The notes: generated from the letters alone by a model not told the origin. 64,000 bases of DNA from Curtobacterium sp. MCBD17_035 (GCF_003234815.2 NZ_CP126279.1:2914001-2978000), one strand, 5' to 3'. Shown: positions 33,423 through 43,566, numbered from the stretch's first letter. Numbers and translations are program-made.

Positions 33423-33635
33423 CGTCCGTCGACGCTACGCCGCGGTCCCGGTGCGCGACGCGCCCCGGTCAGGGGCGCCTCGACGACGACCTCACTCCGG
33501 GTGCTGCCGGTACCCCCCGTCCGCGGGGTGTCGGGCCGACCGGGGGCGGCGGTAGCCTCACAGGACCCGAACGGCTGGGCCGTCGCGCTGTACCCGCCGC
33601 GCAGATCCCGACCCGCCATCTGACCTGGAGTCTCC

Positions 33636-34631
33636 GTGGACTCGAACGACAGGGCGCCCCGAACGCCCTGGGACCACGGCGTGCCCGAGCGCGCCGACCG
33701 GACCCGAACGCACGCGTACCACCGACGCACCCGCCGGCCGGCGCTCGCCGTCGGCGTCGCACTGTCCCTCGCGCTCGTGCTCGCGGCGTGCGCGCCCGCG
33801 CGGAGTGGCGCGCAGTCCCTGCCGACGTTCGACGCCCGCTCGTCCACCGCAGCCAGCACGGCCACCGCGACGGCCACCGGGGAGCCCGCGCCGTCCCAGG
33901 ACGAGGCCGTCCCCACGCCCGGGTCGTTCGACGAGTTCGACGGACCCGCGGGTGCCGCCCCGGACCCGGCCCACTGGAGCGCCCAGACCGGCGCGGGCGG
34001 GTGGGGCAACCACGAGCTGCAGACCTACACGGCGTCGAACGGGGTGCTCGACGGCCACGGCCACCTCGTCATCACGGCGGACATCGGCCCCGACGGCGGT
34101 CCCCCGTACACCTCCGCCCGCCTGACGACCCACGGCAAGTCGTCCTTCGGGTACGGCACGGTCTCCGCGCGGATCCAGGTCCCGCAGGGCGGGTCGCTCG
34201 TGCCGGCGTTCTGGATGCTCGGCTCCGACGTCGACACGGTCGGCTGGCCGGAGTGCGGCGAGATCGACGTCGTCGAGGCCCCGATCGACACGCATCGCAC
34301 CTCGCACTTCCTGCACGGCCCGGGCGAGGACGACCCGGACCACAACGTGCAGGCCGGCGGGATCCTCATGCACACCCGGGCGATGAGCAAGGGGTTCCAC
34401 ACGTACTCGGTCACCCGGTCGCCGGGGCACGTCGTCATCAGCGTGGACGGTGTCGTCGGCACGGACATCACCGAGGCGACCGCGCCCAGCGCCCTGAAGT
34501 GGGTGTTCGACGGACAGTTCGACCTCATCCTCAGCCTCGCGATCGGCGGGTCGGTGCCGCACCCGACACCGAGCACGCCGCGGACGGCCCAGATGGTCGT
34601 CGACTGGGTCCGGTACGCGCCGGCACGGTGA
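33636..34631 (+). CDS. Secreted GH16 beta-glucanase lipoprotein
   Basis: The product has 331 residues. A basic leader, hydrophobic segment and lipobox LVLAAC (Cys52) indicate export and lipid anchoring. A Thr/Ala-rich linker leads to the GH16 domain from about residue 95. The catalytic ExDxxE motif is ECGEIDVVEAP with Glu209, Asp211 and Glu214. GGWGNHELQTYT and SFGYGTVSARIQVP are characteristic of laminarinase-type members. It likely cleaves beta-1,3 or mixed-linked glucans from plant or fungal walls. GTG 33636 follows GGAG at good spacing. Confidence 0.93.
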   Translation: MDSNDRAPRTPWDHGVPERADRTRTHAYHRRTRRPALAVGVALSLALVLAACAPARSGAQSLPTFDARSSTAASTATATATGEPAPSQDEAVPTPGSFDEFDGPAGAAPDPAHWSAQTGAGGWGNHELQTYTASNGVLDGHGHLVITADIGPDGGPPYTSARLTTHGKSSFGYGTVSARIQVPQGGSLVPAFWMLGSDVDTVGWPECGEIDVVEAPIDTHRTSHFLHGPGEDDPDHNVQAGGILMHTRAMSKGFHTYSVTRSPGHVVISVDGVVGTDITEATAPSALKWVFDGQFDLILSLAIGGSVPHPTPSTPRTAQMVVDWVRYAPAR

Positions 34632-34662
34632 GACCGAGCCGGCGGACGAGCCGCGGCGCGGG

Positions 34663-35151
34663 TCAGCCCGACAGCGCGATGCGGAACACCTGTACGCCCA
34701 CGGCGCCGAGCGCCGACAGTCCGAGCCGGAGGCGGAACGACCGCCCCGACCGCGGCGCCGCGGGCGACACGGCGGCACGCACCTGGTAGAGGATCTCGGC
34801 CGACAGCTGCCGCTGCAGCCGCGCGGGCGCCGAACGCGCGGCGCTGCTCGTCGACACCGCGACGACGACGGCGTCGGGCGTCAGGTGCGCCTCGACCGCG
34901 CGGAGGACGTCGATGGCGCGGCGGAGCGACGAACGCCGCCCGCTGTTCCGCACGGCGAGGACGGCAACCGGGCAGCGCACGTCGTCGGGCAGCTCGTCGC
35001 GGCGGTCCGGGCGGATGATCGGCAGCTCGATCCGGTGTGCGAACGCCTCGAGCGCTGCGACGACCTCTCCCGCGTCCCCGTCGAGCAGCACCGGCGAGAG
35101 GTCGTCGCGCGCGGCGGCCAACTCGGCTCGCGGTCCGCGGCGTCGGGGCAT
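34663..35151 (-). CDS. Small protein of unknown function with C-terminal hydrophobic segment
   Basis: The product has 162 residues. It starts with a basic segment (PRRRGPRAEL), then an acidic stretch (SPVLLDGDAGEVVAALEAF), and contains two strands (CPVAVLAVRN; DAVVVAVSTSS) and a C-terminal hydrophobic helix (LGLSALGAVGVQVFRIAL) that could anchor it to the membrane. ATG 35151 follows GAGGAGG. It converges on the GH16 gene and is divergent from the MFS gene. No family recognised. Confidence 0.6.
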   Translation of the reverse strand: MPRRRGPRAELAAARDDLSPVLLDGDAGEVVAALEAFAHRIELPIIRPDRRDELPDDVRCPVAVLAVRNSGRRSSLRRAIDVLRAVEAHLTPDAVVVAVSTSSAARSAPARLQRQLSAEILYQVRAAVSPAAPRSGRSFRLRLGLSALGAVGVQVFRIALSG

Positions 35152-35297
35152 CGGCTCCTCCTCGGTCGGACGTCCAGGTGCCTCCATCCCACACCTCGGA
35201 CGCCCTTGGCGGAACCTGAGAGACCGTTCGTCGACCAATCCGTACGATGCGCTGGGTACCGGGCGGGAGTGCACCGACCGGCGGACGAGGAGCGATC

Positions 35298-36662
35298 ATG
35301 AGCACCACCACACGGACCCCCGAGCAGCGCCGGAAGGGATTCCTCGCGCGCATGACGTTCGCCTGCGCCTGGGGGGAGGGCCTGGACGGTTTCGACCTCG
35401 GCCTCATCAGCGTCGTCCTGCCGCTCATCTCGACGGCCCTCCACGTGAACGCCCTGGAGGCGGGCCTCATCGGTGCGTCGTCCCTCATCGGCATCTTCAT
35501 CGGGGCGCCACTGACGGGCCTCCTGACCGACCGGTTCGGACGGAAGACCGTGTTCACGGTCGACATCATCGCGTTCGTCGTCCTCGGCCTGCTGCAGGCC
35601 TTCGTGACCGACGCCTGGCAGCTCCTCGCCGTCCGCATCGCGCTCGGGATCGCGATCGGCGCCGAGTACTCGATCGGCGCAGCGATGCTGGCCGAGTTCG
35701 CCCCCGCGAAGAGCCGGGGACGGCGCCTGTCCGGGCTGCTCGTGTGTTGGTACGCCGGGTACCTCGCCGCGGTCGTGGTCGGGTACGCGCTCGTCGACCT
35801 CGGGCACCTCAGCTGGCGGTGGGTGCTCGCGACGAGCATCCTCCCGGCGATCGTCACCGTCATCGTCCGCATCGGTTTCCCGGAGTCCCCGCGCTGGCTG
35901 CTGCACCGTGGCCGCGAGAAGGAGGCGCGCGCGGTGATCGACCAGCGCCTCGGCGGCGGCGCGTACTACGAGCAAGAGGACTACGGCTCCGAGGAGCAGA
36001 AGGCCGGCGGCTACCGCGCCCTGTTCGCGCCGGGGAACCGGAAGCGCGTGACCTTCATCGCCGTGTTCTGGGCCTGCAACGTCGCCCCCTACTTCGCGAT
36101 CTTCACGTTCGCACCGACCGTGCTCAAGTCGCTCGCGCTGCACAACGAGACGGCCGGCACCATCACCGTCAACGGCATGGCCGCCGTCGGGGCGCTCGTC
36201 GGGATGCTCACCATCGAGCGGATCGGCCGTCGCCCGCAGCTCATCCCGCCGTTCTGGATCATGGCGGTCGCCCTGGCCGTGGTCGGCTTCTGGGGCAGCG
36301 CGCCGGGTGCGGTCGTCGTCGTGTGCTTCGCCGTGTTCTCGTTCATGAACGCGCTGCAGGGCAACCTCACCGCCGTCTACCCCATCGAGGTGTTCCCGAC
36401 CGAGGTCCGCTCCACCGGTGTGGGCTTCACCGCCGCGTGCAGCCGCGTCGGCGCCGCCGCGGGGACCTTCCTGCTCCCGGTGGGCATCACGACGCTCGGC
36501 ATCGGACCGTGCATGCTCATCGCCGCGGCGATCTGCGTGGTCGGCGCGATCGTCTCGCAGGTCATGGCACCGGAGACGACGGGGCGTGGCCTGCACGACA
36601 CGAGCACGGGCGAGTTCAACGCCCGCGCGCTGCAGGGGCGGCTCCCGGAGCGCGTGGGCTGA
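35298..36662 (+). CDS. MFS transporter, sugar porter/metabolite:H+ symporter type
   Basis: The product has 454 residues and 12 hydrophobic helices. LTDRFGRKTVF is the loop 2-3 motif, RIALGIAIGAEYSIGAAMLAEFAPAKSRGRRLS is the sugar porter-like motif of TM4-5, ESPRWLLHRGR follows TM6 and YPIEVFPTEVRSTGVGF is the loop 10-11 motif. The substrate could be a sugar, aromatic acid or niacin-type compound. ATG 35298 has GAGGAG upstream. An imperfect inverted repeat (35172-35201, GTCCAGGTG...CACCTCGGAC) lies in the divergent promoter region. Confidence 0.9.
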   Translation: MSTTTRTPEQRRKGFLARMTFACAWGEGLDGFDLGLISVVLPLISTALHVNALEAGLIGASSLIGIFIGAPLTGLLTDRFGRKTVFTVDIIAFVVLGLLQAFVTDAWQLLAVRIALGIAIGAEYSIGAAMLAEFAPAKSRGRRLSGLLVCWYAGYLAAVVVGYALVDLGHLSWRWVLATSILPAIVTVIVRIGFPESPRWLLHRGREKEARAVIDQRLGGGAYYEQEDYGSEEQKAGGYRALFAPGNRKRVTFIAVFWACNVAPYFAIFTFAPTVLKSLALHNETAGTITVNGMAAVGALVGMLTIERIGRRPQLIPPFWIMAVALAVVGFWGSAPGAVVVVCFAVFSFMNALQGNLTAVYPIEVFPTEVRSTGVGFTAACSRVGAAAGTFLLPVGITTLGIGPCMLIAAAICVVGAIVSQVMAPETTGRGLHDTSTGEFNARALQGRLPERVG

Positions 36663-36684
36663 CGGCCTGGAGGGACGGGGCGGC

Positions 36685-36715
36685 CGCGCCGCCGCTCCTC
36701 CCCGACGGCGGCGCG
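36685..36715. terminator. GC-rich hairpin between convergent genes
   Basis: A ten-base-pair stem (36685-36694 with 36706-36715) and an 11-nt loop lie between the convergent MFS and peptidase genes. No U-tract is seen. Confidence 0.55.
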
Positions 36716-36741
36716 CGCCCGACAGGACGATCGTGTCCGGT

Positions 36742-38703
36742 TCAGTCGAGCGGCAGCGCGGGGACGCCCGGCGTCGCGAACCCCAGGATCTGCCCGTAGA
36801 ACGCGAGCTCCTTCTCCGTCGCGTCGATGATGGTCGCGGCCTTCCGGAACCCGTGCCCCTCGCCCGCGTAGGTGACGTAGGCGTGCGGGATGCCCCGCTC
36901 CCGCATGGCGTCGCGGAACAGCTCGGCCTGCGACGGCGGCACGACCCGGTCGTCGAGGCCCTGGAGCAGGAGCACGGGCGTGCGGAGCTGGTCGACGGCG
37001 TGCAGGGGGGCGCGTTCGCGGTACAGCGCCGCGGCCTCCGGTAGGGGCCCGATGAGCCCGTCGAGGTAGCGCGACTCGAAGTCGTGGGTGTCCTGCGCGA
37101 ACCGCTCGAGTTCCGCGACCCCGAAGTACGAGACCCCGGCGGCGAACACGTCGGACCGGGTGAGTGCGGACAGGACCGTCCAGCCGCCGGCCGAGCCGCC
37201 GCGGATCGCGAGGCGTGCCGGGTCGGCGAGCCCGGCCTCCCCGAGACCCCGCACCGCGGCGATCGTGTCCTCGACGTCGACGACGCCCCACTGGCCCCGC
37301 AGGGTCTCGCGATAGGCGCGGCCGTACCCGGTCGACCCGCCGTAGTCGATGTCGACCACCCCGATCCCGCGGCTCGTCCAGTACGCGATGCGCATGTCGA
37401 GCGCGGCCACCGCCTGCGAGGTCGGACCGCCGTGCACGACCGCGACGTACGGGGGCAGTTCGCCCTGCGGGGCGACGTGGTCGGGGTTCCGCGGCGGGTA
37501 CACGATCGCGTGCACGGTCCGCTCGCCCGGGAACTCCCGGCGCTCGGCCACCGGCAGGTACCGGGCGTCGGGCAGGTCGTCCGCGTCGAGCCGGACGTCC
37601 TCGGCGGCTCCGGTCGCGAGGTCGAGGACCCGGGCCCCGGCACCGACCGTCGACGCACCGGAGGTCACGAGGACCCGGCCGTCCCGGGCCCCGCCCACGG
37701 CGATGCTCGTCCACGGCGTCTCGATCGGCTCGGGGTCCCGCTCGCCGCTCGGGTCGAGCACGACGAGTGAGGTGGACCCGAAGGTGCGGGTGGCGAGCAG
37801 GCGGCCGTCCGGCAGCAGCGTGTACCAGCGGGTGCCGAGCCTCCAGAGCGGTCCCCCGTACTCGGCGGCGTCCGGGTGCAGCGGTGTCCGGACGCCGTCG
37901 AGCGTGATGCGCTCGAGGTTCCACCAGCCGGTCGGGTCCGCGATCGCGACGAGCGTGTCGTCGTCGAGCCACTCGGGCTGGAGGACCGACTCCGTGGGCG
38001 ACCCGGCGAGCGTCCGCCAGGGGCCCGCGACGCCGTCGTCGTCGACGGGTGCGACGCGGAGTTCGGTGCCGTCCCACGGCATCCGCGGGTGGTCCCAGGC
38101 GATCCAGACCAGGTGCCGGCCGTTCGGTGACCACCGCGGGGCGGCGAGGAAGTCGGATCCGCCGACGACGCTGCGGACCGCCGCGGGGTCCGTGGCCGCC
38201 GAGCCGTCGAGCGGCACGGCGACGACGTCACGGACGATGTCGGTCGTGTTCTCGCCGGTCTTGGTGGCACTGGGCGTGTGGGTCTCGCGCACCGCCACGA
38301 CCTCGTCCCCGCGCAGGCTCACGTCCCCGTACCGGTGGTGCGTGCCGTCGGTCCCGAGTGGCGTGAGCGGTCGGGGCTCCCGGGAGCCCGGCTCCAGCAC
38401 GTACAGGCGCTGGTCGGTGAACTCGACGAACACCAGGACACCCCGGTCGTCGGCCGCCCACGCGCCGCCGCCGTACTCGTGCACGCGGCTCGCGGCGTTC
38501 CACGGAGCGGGCAGGACGTCGACCACCGCGCCCGACGCGTCGCGGCGTCGGACCGCCGAGCGGCCGTCCTCCTGCGGGCGGAGCTCGAGCCACCAGACCT
38601 CGTCGCCCACCCAGCGCGGGCCGGACACGGGGTGGCCGTTCGTGGTGAGGTCCGCTGCGGAGATCGGGGAGGTCCAGGAGCCGTACGGCGTCGTTGCGGG
38701 CAT
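36742..38703 (-). CDS. S9-family peptidase (prolyl oligopeptidase/acylaminoacyl peptidase type)
   Basis: The product has 653 residues. The first 400 residues form a beta-propeller-like region with repeated Asp/Trp/Gly strands. The alpha/beta hydrolase domain begins near PPYVAVVHGGPTSQ. Ser504 lies in IRGGSAGGWTVLSALT, Asp in QGLDDRVVPPSQ and His in YAGEGHGFRKA. No signal peptide is seen, so it probably trims peptides in the cytoplasm. ATG at 38703 lies directly before the first strand. It is 24 bp downstream of the DUF2267 gene on the same strand. Confidence 0.93.
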   Translation of the reverse strand: MPATTPYGSWTSPISAADLTTNGHPVSGPRWVGDEVWWLELRPQEDGRSAVRRRDASGAVVDVLPAPWNAASRVHEYGGGAWAADDRGVLVFVEFTDQRLYVLEPGSREPRPLTPLGTDGTHHRYGDVSLRGDEVVAVRETHTPSATKTGENTTDIVRDVVAVPLDGSAATDPAAVRSVVGGSDFLAAPRWSPNGRHLVWIAWDHPRMPWDGTELRVAPVDDDGVAGPWRTLAGSPTESVLQPEWLDDDTLVAIADPTGWWNLERITLDGVRTPLHPDAAEYGGPLWRLGTRWYTLLPDGRLLATRTFGSTSLVVLDPSGERDPEPIETPWTSIAVGGARDGRVLVTSGASTVGAGARVLDLATGAAEDVRLDADDLPDARYLPVAERREFPGERTVHAIVYPPRNPDHVAPQGELPPYVAVVHGGPTSQAVAALDMRIAYWTSRGIGVVDIDYGGSTGYGRAYRETLRGQWGVVDVEDTIAAVRGLGEAGLADPARLAIRGGSAGGWTVLSALTRSDVFAAGVSYFGVAELERFAQDTHDFESRYLDGLIGPLPEAAALYRERAPLHAVDQLRTPVLLLQGLDDRVVPPSQAELFRDAMRERGIPHAYVTYAGEGHGFRKAATIIDATEKELAFYGQILGFATPGVPALPLD

Positions 38704-38727
38704 GCGCCCATCGTGGCAGACGGGACG

Positions 38728-39111
38728 TCAGACCTTCAGGTGGAAGAGCGCGACGTACTCCTTCGGCAGCTGGGTCGTCACGTGGTCCCACACGCCCTTC
38801 GACACGGCCTCGTGCACGACGGCGAACACGACGGTCGCACCCTCGAGCGCGGTGTCGGCGTCGACCCCAGCCCGTTCGGCGACGCGTCGGCAGAACTCGT
38901 CGGCCCCGAACCGCTCGGACGCCTCACCGTCGCGGAGGAGCGGCGTGCGGAGCTCCTCGGGCAGCTCCGCGGCGAGGTCGGCGGCCTCACCACCGCTGAG
39001 CCGCTCGGCCAACGTCAGGAGTGTCGCGTCCGTGATGGGCCGAGCCCGGGTGCGGGTGTGGGTGATGTCGGCTCGCTGTGCCACGAGGTCCACGAACTCT
39101 CCGGCGTCCAT
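38728..39111 (-). CDS. DUF2267 domain protein
   Basis: The product has 127 residues. The domain spans nearly all of it: MDAGEFVDLVAQRADI, ATLLTLAERLSGGEAADLAAELPEELRTPLL, SERFGADEFCRRVAERAGVD and a closing LPKEYVALFHLKV. These are helical proteins with no known activity, often linked to stress. ATG 39111 has AGGGA upstream. It is divergent from the oxidase gene and 24 bp upstream of the S9 peptidase. Confidence 0.9.
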   Translation of the reverse strand: MDAGEFVDLVAQRADITHTRTRARPITDATLLTLAERLSGGEAADLAAELPEELRTPLLRDGEASERFGADEFCRRVAERAGVDADTALEGATVVFAVVHEAVSKGVWDHVTTQLPKEYVALFHLKV

Positions 39112-39245
39112 CGGTCCCTGCCGTTCTCGCTCCGACGACGCCGCCGGGGACGGCGACGTCCGGTCCGCGGTGTCGTTGTGCCCTGCAGTGTCGTCGGGAC
39201 GCCTGCGGGGCGGCCCAGGTCCCGGCCGTCTGCGATGATCGCGGC

Positions 39246-40430
39246 ATGGACGTCGGTCACCCCTCCACCGCCACGGGCATCGAGGTCCGCGTCCCGGGCA
39301 CGGTCGTCGTCGGGCTCGGTGGCATCGGCTCGGCCGCCGCGTACCACCTCGCCGCACGGGGTGCGACGGTGCTCGGACTCGACCCGCGCCTCCCGGGCCA
39401 CCGCGACGGTTCGTCGCACGGCCGGTCGCGCCTGGTGCGGCAGGCGTACGCCGAGGGCCCCGAGTACGTCGCGCTCACGACCGCCGCATGGAGGCTGTGG
39501 CACGAACTCGAGCAGGCGTCCGGCACCCGTCTGCTCACCGAGAGCGGCGTGCTCGCCGTCGCTCCGATCGGAGGTGCCCTCGTGGCGGACACCCTCGCCG
39601 CGGCCCGCGCGCACGGACTCCCCGTCGAGCACCTCACGGCGACCGCGATCCGTGATCGGTTCCCCGCGTTCCGCGTCGCCGACGGCTGGGAGGGCGTCCT
39701 CGAGCGGGAAGCGGGATTCGTCGACCCCGAGGCGACGGTCCGCACCCACCACCGACTCGCCCAGGAGCACGGCGCGGAGTTCCGTGCGGAACGCGTCGTC
39801 GACATCGCGTTCGGAGCGCACCCGCTCGTCCGCACCGACGTCGCCGCCTACCGCGCGGACCGGGTCGTGGTGGCGGCCGGACCATGGGCGCCCGAGCTGC
39901 TCGCCGCGACGGGCCTCCGGATCGTGGCCCGTCGCAAGGTGGTCGCGCACTTCGCGCCGACGGACCCCCGGGGTCTCGGGGCCGACGCCATGCCGGGCTT
40001 CTCCATCCAGCACGACGGGCACCTGTACTACGGGTTCCCGGACCACGACGGGCAGGGCGTCAAGATCGGCCGGCACGACGGTGGCGAGGACACGACCCCG
40101 GACACGATCGACCGCGCGGTCCGCCCCGACGAGGTCGCCGAACTCCGCGGTGTCCTCGAGCGGTTCCTGCCCGGGGCCGCGGGCGCGGGCCTCGACGCGT
40201 ACTCGTGCATGTACACGATGAGCAGCGACGAGGACTTCATCCTCGGCGCGCTCCCCGGGGCGCCGGCGTGCTTCGTCGCGACCGGCTGCTCCGGGCACGC
40301 GTTCAAGTTCGTGCCGGTGCTCGGCGAGGTGCTCGCGGACCTCGCGCTCGGCGTCCGGCCGCGGTACGACATCGGGTTCCTCTCGCCCGATCGCGCTGCG
40401 TCCCGGGCGAGGGCGGCCATCGACCGTTGA
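39246..40430 (+). CDS. FAD-dependent N-methyl amino acid oxidase (sarcosine oxidase/SolA type)
   Basis: The product has 394 residues. The FAD loop is VVVGLGGIGSAAAYHLAARG, followed by an Asp-ended strand (VLGLD). The catalytic region DGSSHGRSRLVRQAY and the late SCMYTMSSDEDFILG segment match monomeric sarcosine oxidase, where the Cys binds FAD covalently; GCSGHAFKFVPVLGEVLADLAL closes the FAD domain. It oxidatively demethylates sarcosine, N-methyltryptophan or a similar amine and yields H2O2. ATG 39246 is the first good start. Confidence 0.93.
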   Translation: MDVGHPSTATGIEVRVPGTVVVGLGGIGSAAAYHLAARGATVLGLDPRLPGHRDGSSHGRSRLVRQAYAEGPEYVALTTAAWRLWHELEQASGTRLLTESGVLAVAPIGGALVADTLAAARAHGLPVEHLTATAIRDRFPAFRVADGWEGVLEREAGFVDPEATVRTHHRLAQEHGAEFRAERVVDIAFGAHPLVRTDVAAYRADRVVVAAGPWAPELLAATGLRIVARRKVVAHFAPTDPRGLGADAMPGFSIQHDGHLYYGFPDHDGQGVKIGRHDGGEDTTPDTIDRAVRPDEVAELRGVLERFLPGAAGAGLDAYSCMYTMSSDEDFILGALPGAPACFVATGCSGHAFKFVPVLGEVLADLALGVRPRYDIGFLSPDRAASRARAAIDR

Positions 40431-40467
40431 CCGCGCCGCCCGACATGGCCGCCCGCGGGCGGCGCGG
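40431..40467. terminator. GC-rich hairpin between convergent genes
   Basis: A perfect 12-bp stem (40431-40442 with 40456-40467) directly follows the oxidase stop and lies before the GH38 stop. The left arm recurs at about 40482 as a direct repeat (CCGCGCCGCCCGACA). Confidence 0.65.
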
Positions 40468-40502
40468 TCGTCAGCCCCGGACCGCGCCGCCCGACACCGG
40501 CC

Positions 40503-43500
40503 TCAGCCCAGCGCGAACCGCAGCGTGCGGACCTCGAACCCGCCGAGCGCGAGGTCGACCGTCGCGGGGTCGGTCGCCGCGACGGTGCTCGACGCGCCGG
40601 TGGTCGCCGCGTCGACGATCGGCTCCTCGAGCAGGGTGACCTCGGTGACGGCCGAGACGGCGGCGGCGACGGTCACGGTCCCGCGGGCACGACGACCCGC
40701 CGGCTCGTACACCCGGACGACGAGGTCGCCCGAGCGGTCGTCCGCGAGCTTGACGCTCGACAGCACGAGGTCGTCGGACACCGTCACGAGCGGGTCGAAC
40801 CCGTGGTCGCCCGTCACGGTCCGGGCGTCGACGTTGAGGAGCACGCCCTCCTCGGTCGCACCGGCCACCGACGTCCCGACGACGAGCCCGAAGCGGTGCG
40901 TCTGCACGCCCTGGTCCGTCTCCGGGTCGGGGAACCGCGGTGCACGGAGCAGCGACAGCCGGAGCGTCGTCGTGACGTCCCCGTCGACGGCGTCCCGGGT
41001 CATGTCGTACCCGTGGATCGAGTCGTTGACGAGCGCGACGCCGAAGCCCGGCTCCTCCGCGAGCACGTACCGGTGCATGGACGTCTCGAACTTCGCGGCC
41101 TCCCACGAGGTGTTGCTGTGGGTGACGCGCTTGTTCGCGCCGAACTGGGTCTCGGCGATCGTGTGCTCCGCGCGGACGTCGAGCGGGAACGCGACCTTGA
41201 GGAACTTCTCCGTCTCGTGCCAGTCGACGACCTGGGCGACCTCGAGCGTGCGGGACCCCGGCGCCAGGGACAGCGTCTGCTCGATCGACGACTCCGAGAA
41301 CGACCGGCGGACGACGATCCGGGCGACACCATCGGCACCGGTCGACACGGTCAGCTCGTCGACCCCGCGGATGTCCTCGACCCGGTTGCGGTAGTAGCGG
41401 TCGACGTCCCACGCGTCCCACATGTTCGGGAAGTCCTGGTGGAGCTGCAGCAGGTTCCCCGCCTGGCCGGGCGCGATCGCGTCCCGCCCGGACCCGAGGT
41501 CGACCGCGGAGGTCACGAGCCCCTCGGCGGAGACCGTGATGCGGACGAGGTCGTTCTCGAGCACGTGGGCGTCGCCGTCCTCCGTGATGGTGACGGGAGC
41601 GACCTGCGGCACGGAGGCCGCGACGACCGCCCCGAGCGCGGGCGCCCCGCCCCGGGCGAACGGCGCGGGGTTCACCAGGACGGAGGTGTCCCCCTCGCCG
41701 ACGAGCGCGCGGACGGCCTGCGCGATGATCGCCACGAGGGCGTCGGCGACGCGCGCGTACTGCTCGACGGCCTCGCGGTGCACCCAGGCGATCGACGTGC
41801 CGGGCAGGATGTCGTGGAACTGCTGCAGGAGCACCTGCTGCCACAGGGCGTCGAGCTCGTCGTACGGGTAGGCGAACCCGGTGCGGGCCGCGGCGGTGGC
41901 GCACCACAGCTCGGCCTCGATGAGCAGGTGCTCCGCGCGGCGGTTCCCCTGCTTGGTCCCGTGCTGCGACGTCAGGGTCGCGCGGTGCAGCTCGAGGTAG
42001 AGCTCACCGACCCACACGGGCGGGTTCGCGAGCTCGCCGCGGGCACGCTCGAAGAACGCGTCCGGGTGCTCCCACGCGACCTGCGCGCTGCCCTCGAGGT
42101 CCGCCAGGCGCGCGGCCTTGCCGGTCATCTCGCGCGTGGTCCCGCCACCGCCGTCGCCCCACCCGACGGGCGCGATCGACCCGGACGCCAGGCGGTTCTC
42201 GCGGAACTGCCGCGACGCCTTCGCGACCTCGGAGCCGGACAGCTGCGAGTTGTAGGTGTCCATGGACGGGAAGTGCGAGAACACGCGGGACCCGTCGATG
42301 CCCTCCCACAGGAACGTGTGGTGCGGGAACTTGTTCACCTGGTTCCACGAGATCTTCTGCGTGAAGAACCACTCGAACCCGGCGCGACGCATGAGCTGCG
42401 GTAGGGCCGGCGAGTACCCGAAGCTGTCCGGCAACCAGACACCCTTCGGCCGGATCCCGAACTCGCGCTCGAAGAACCGTTGACCCTGCGAGAACTGCCG
42501 GACGATCGACTCGCCGGTCGGCATCACGGTGTCCGACTCGACCCACATGCCACCGAGGGGCAGGAACCGACCCGCTGCCACGGCCTCCTTGACGCGCGCG
42601 TACACCTCGGGGCGGTGCTCCTTGATCCAGGCGTACTGCTGGGCGCTCGACATGCCGTAGACGAAGTCGTCGGTCTGGTCGATGAGCTCCGTCATCGACG
42701 AGGTGGTCCGCGCCACCTTGCGGATCGTCTCGCGCACGGGCCAGAGCCATGCGGAGTCGATGTGGGCGTGCCCGACGGCGGAGATCCGGTGGGCCGAGGC
42801 CTCGGCCGGGGACGCGAGCACGTCGGCGAGCGCCGCTCGGGCGTCGGGCGCGGTCTCGGGGATGTGCTGCAGGTCGAGGGCGTCGAGGGCGTCGTCGAGC
42901 GCCTGCAGGATCCGCATCCGTCGCGGCCCCTGGGGCAGTTCGGCCTGGAGCTCGAGCAGCACCTCGATGTCGAGGGCGAGCTCGTGCACCTCGGCCTCGA
43001 ACACGGTCAGGTCCATGCGGCGCGACGTGTACAACCGCCGTGACGACGACGTCTGGATGTCCCCTTCCTGCGTCGGGAGGAAGGGGTGGTAGTCGAGCAG
43101 CACGGGGTTCGACGCGCCCTCGAGGTACAGGTCGACGAGCTCGCCGCCCTCGGCCTGCTCGGTGACGAGGACCCACTGGTTGCGCGGGTTGATCGACTTC
43201 ACCGGGCTGCCGTCCGGTCGGTAGACGAGGCCCTCGCACTGGAACCCCGGCATGTTCACGTCGAACCCGAGGTCGATGAGCGCCTCGACCCGACGTCCGG
43301 CCCACTGCTCGGGCACGGTCCCGGTGACGTGGAACCAGGTGGTCCCCCACGCGGCACCCCACGGCGTCCCGACCTCGTACGGCCGGTAGGCGAGCGCGAG
43401 GCCCTCGGCGGGGGTGATCGGCTCGCCGGGGAGCTCGTTCCACTCGACCGTCAGCGGGACCGCCGTCGCGTGCACGGCCGGCAGGATCCGTTCGTCGAGG

Positions 43501-43544
43501 ACCCGGCGCGCTCGGCCGATGGTGAGGGGGATGTCGTCGTGCAT
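40503..43544 (-). CDS. GH38 alpha-mannosidase
   Basis: The product has 1013 residues, standard for bacterial GH38. Zinc ligands lie in GHAHIDSAWLW (His259, His261... Asp263) and the nucleophile in WVESDTVMPTGES (Asp338). VWLPDSFGYSPALPQLMRRAG and LLQQFHDILPGTSIAWVHREA are further family signatures, followed by two beta domains. It removes alpha-mannosyl residues, probably from imported oligosaccharides because there is no signal peptide. ATG 43544 has GGAAGG upstream. Last gene of the mannoside ABC operon, 22 bp after the GH5-like stop. Confidence 0.95.
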   Translation of the reverse strand: MHDDIPLTIGRARRVLDERILPAVHATAVPLTVEWNELPGEPITPAEGLALAYRPYEVGTPWGAAWGTTWFHVTGTVPEQWAGRRVEALIDLGFDVNMPGFQCEGLVYRPDGSPVKSINPRNQWVLVTEQAEGGELVDLYLEGASNPVLLDYHPFLPTQEGDIQTSSSRRLYTSRRMDLTVFEAEVHELALDIEVLLELQAELPQGPRRMRILQALDDALDALDLQHIPETAPDARAALADVLASPAEASAHRISAVGHAHIDSAWLWPVRETIRKVARTTSSMTELIDQTDDFVYGMSSAQQYAWIKEHRPEVYARVKEAVAAGRFLPLGGMWVESDTVMPTGESIVRQFSQGQRFFEREFGIRPKGVWLPDSFGYSPALPQLMRRAGFEWFFTQKISWNQVNKFPHHTFLWEGIDGSRVFSHFPSMDTYNSQLSGSEVAKASRQFRENRLASGSIAPVGWGDGGGGTTREMTGKAARLADLEGSAQVAWEHPDAFFERARGELANPPVWVGELYLELHRATLTSQHGTKQGNRRAEHLLIEAELWCATAAARTGFAYPYDELDALWQQVLLQQFHDILPGTSIAWVHREAVEQYARVADALVAIIAQAVRALVGEGDTSVLVNPAPFARGGAPALGAVVAASVPQVAPVTITEDGDAHVLENDLVRITVSAEGLVTSAVDLGSGRDAIAPGQAGNLLQLHQDFPNMWDAWDVDRYYRNRVEDIRGVDELTVSTGADGVARIVVRRSFSESSIEQTLSLAPGSRTLEVAQVVDWHETEKFLKVAFPLDVRAEHTIAETQFGANKRVTHSNTSWEAAKFETSMHRYVLAEEPGFGVALVNDSIHGYDMTRDAVDGDVTTTLRLSLLRAPRFPDPETDQGVQTHRFGLVVGTSVAGATEEGVLLNVDARTVTGDHGFDPLVTVSDDLVLSSVKLADDRSGDLVVRVYEPAGRRARGTVTVAAAVSAVTEVTLLEEPIVDAATTGASSTVAATDPATVDLALGGFEVRTLRFALG

Positions 43545-43566
43545 CAGTGCCTTCCGGATGGGGTGG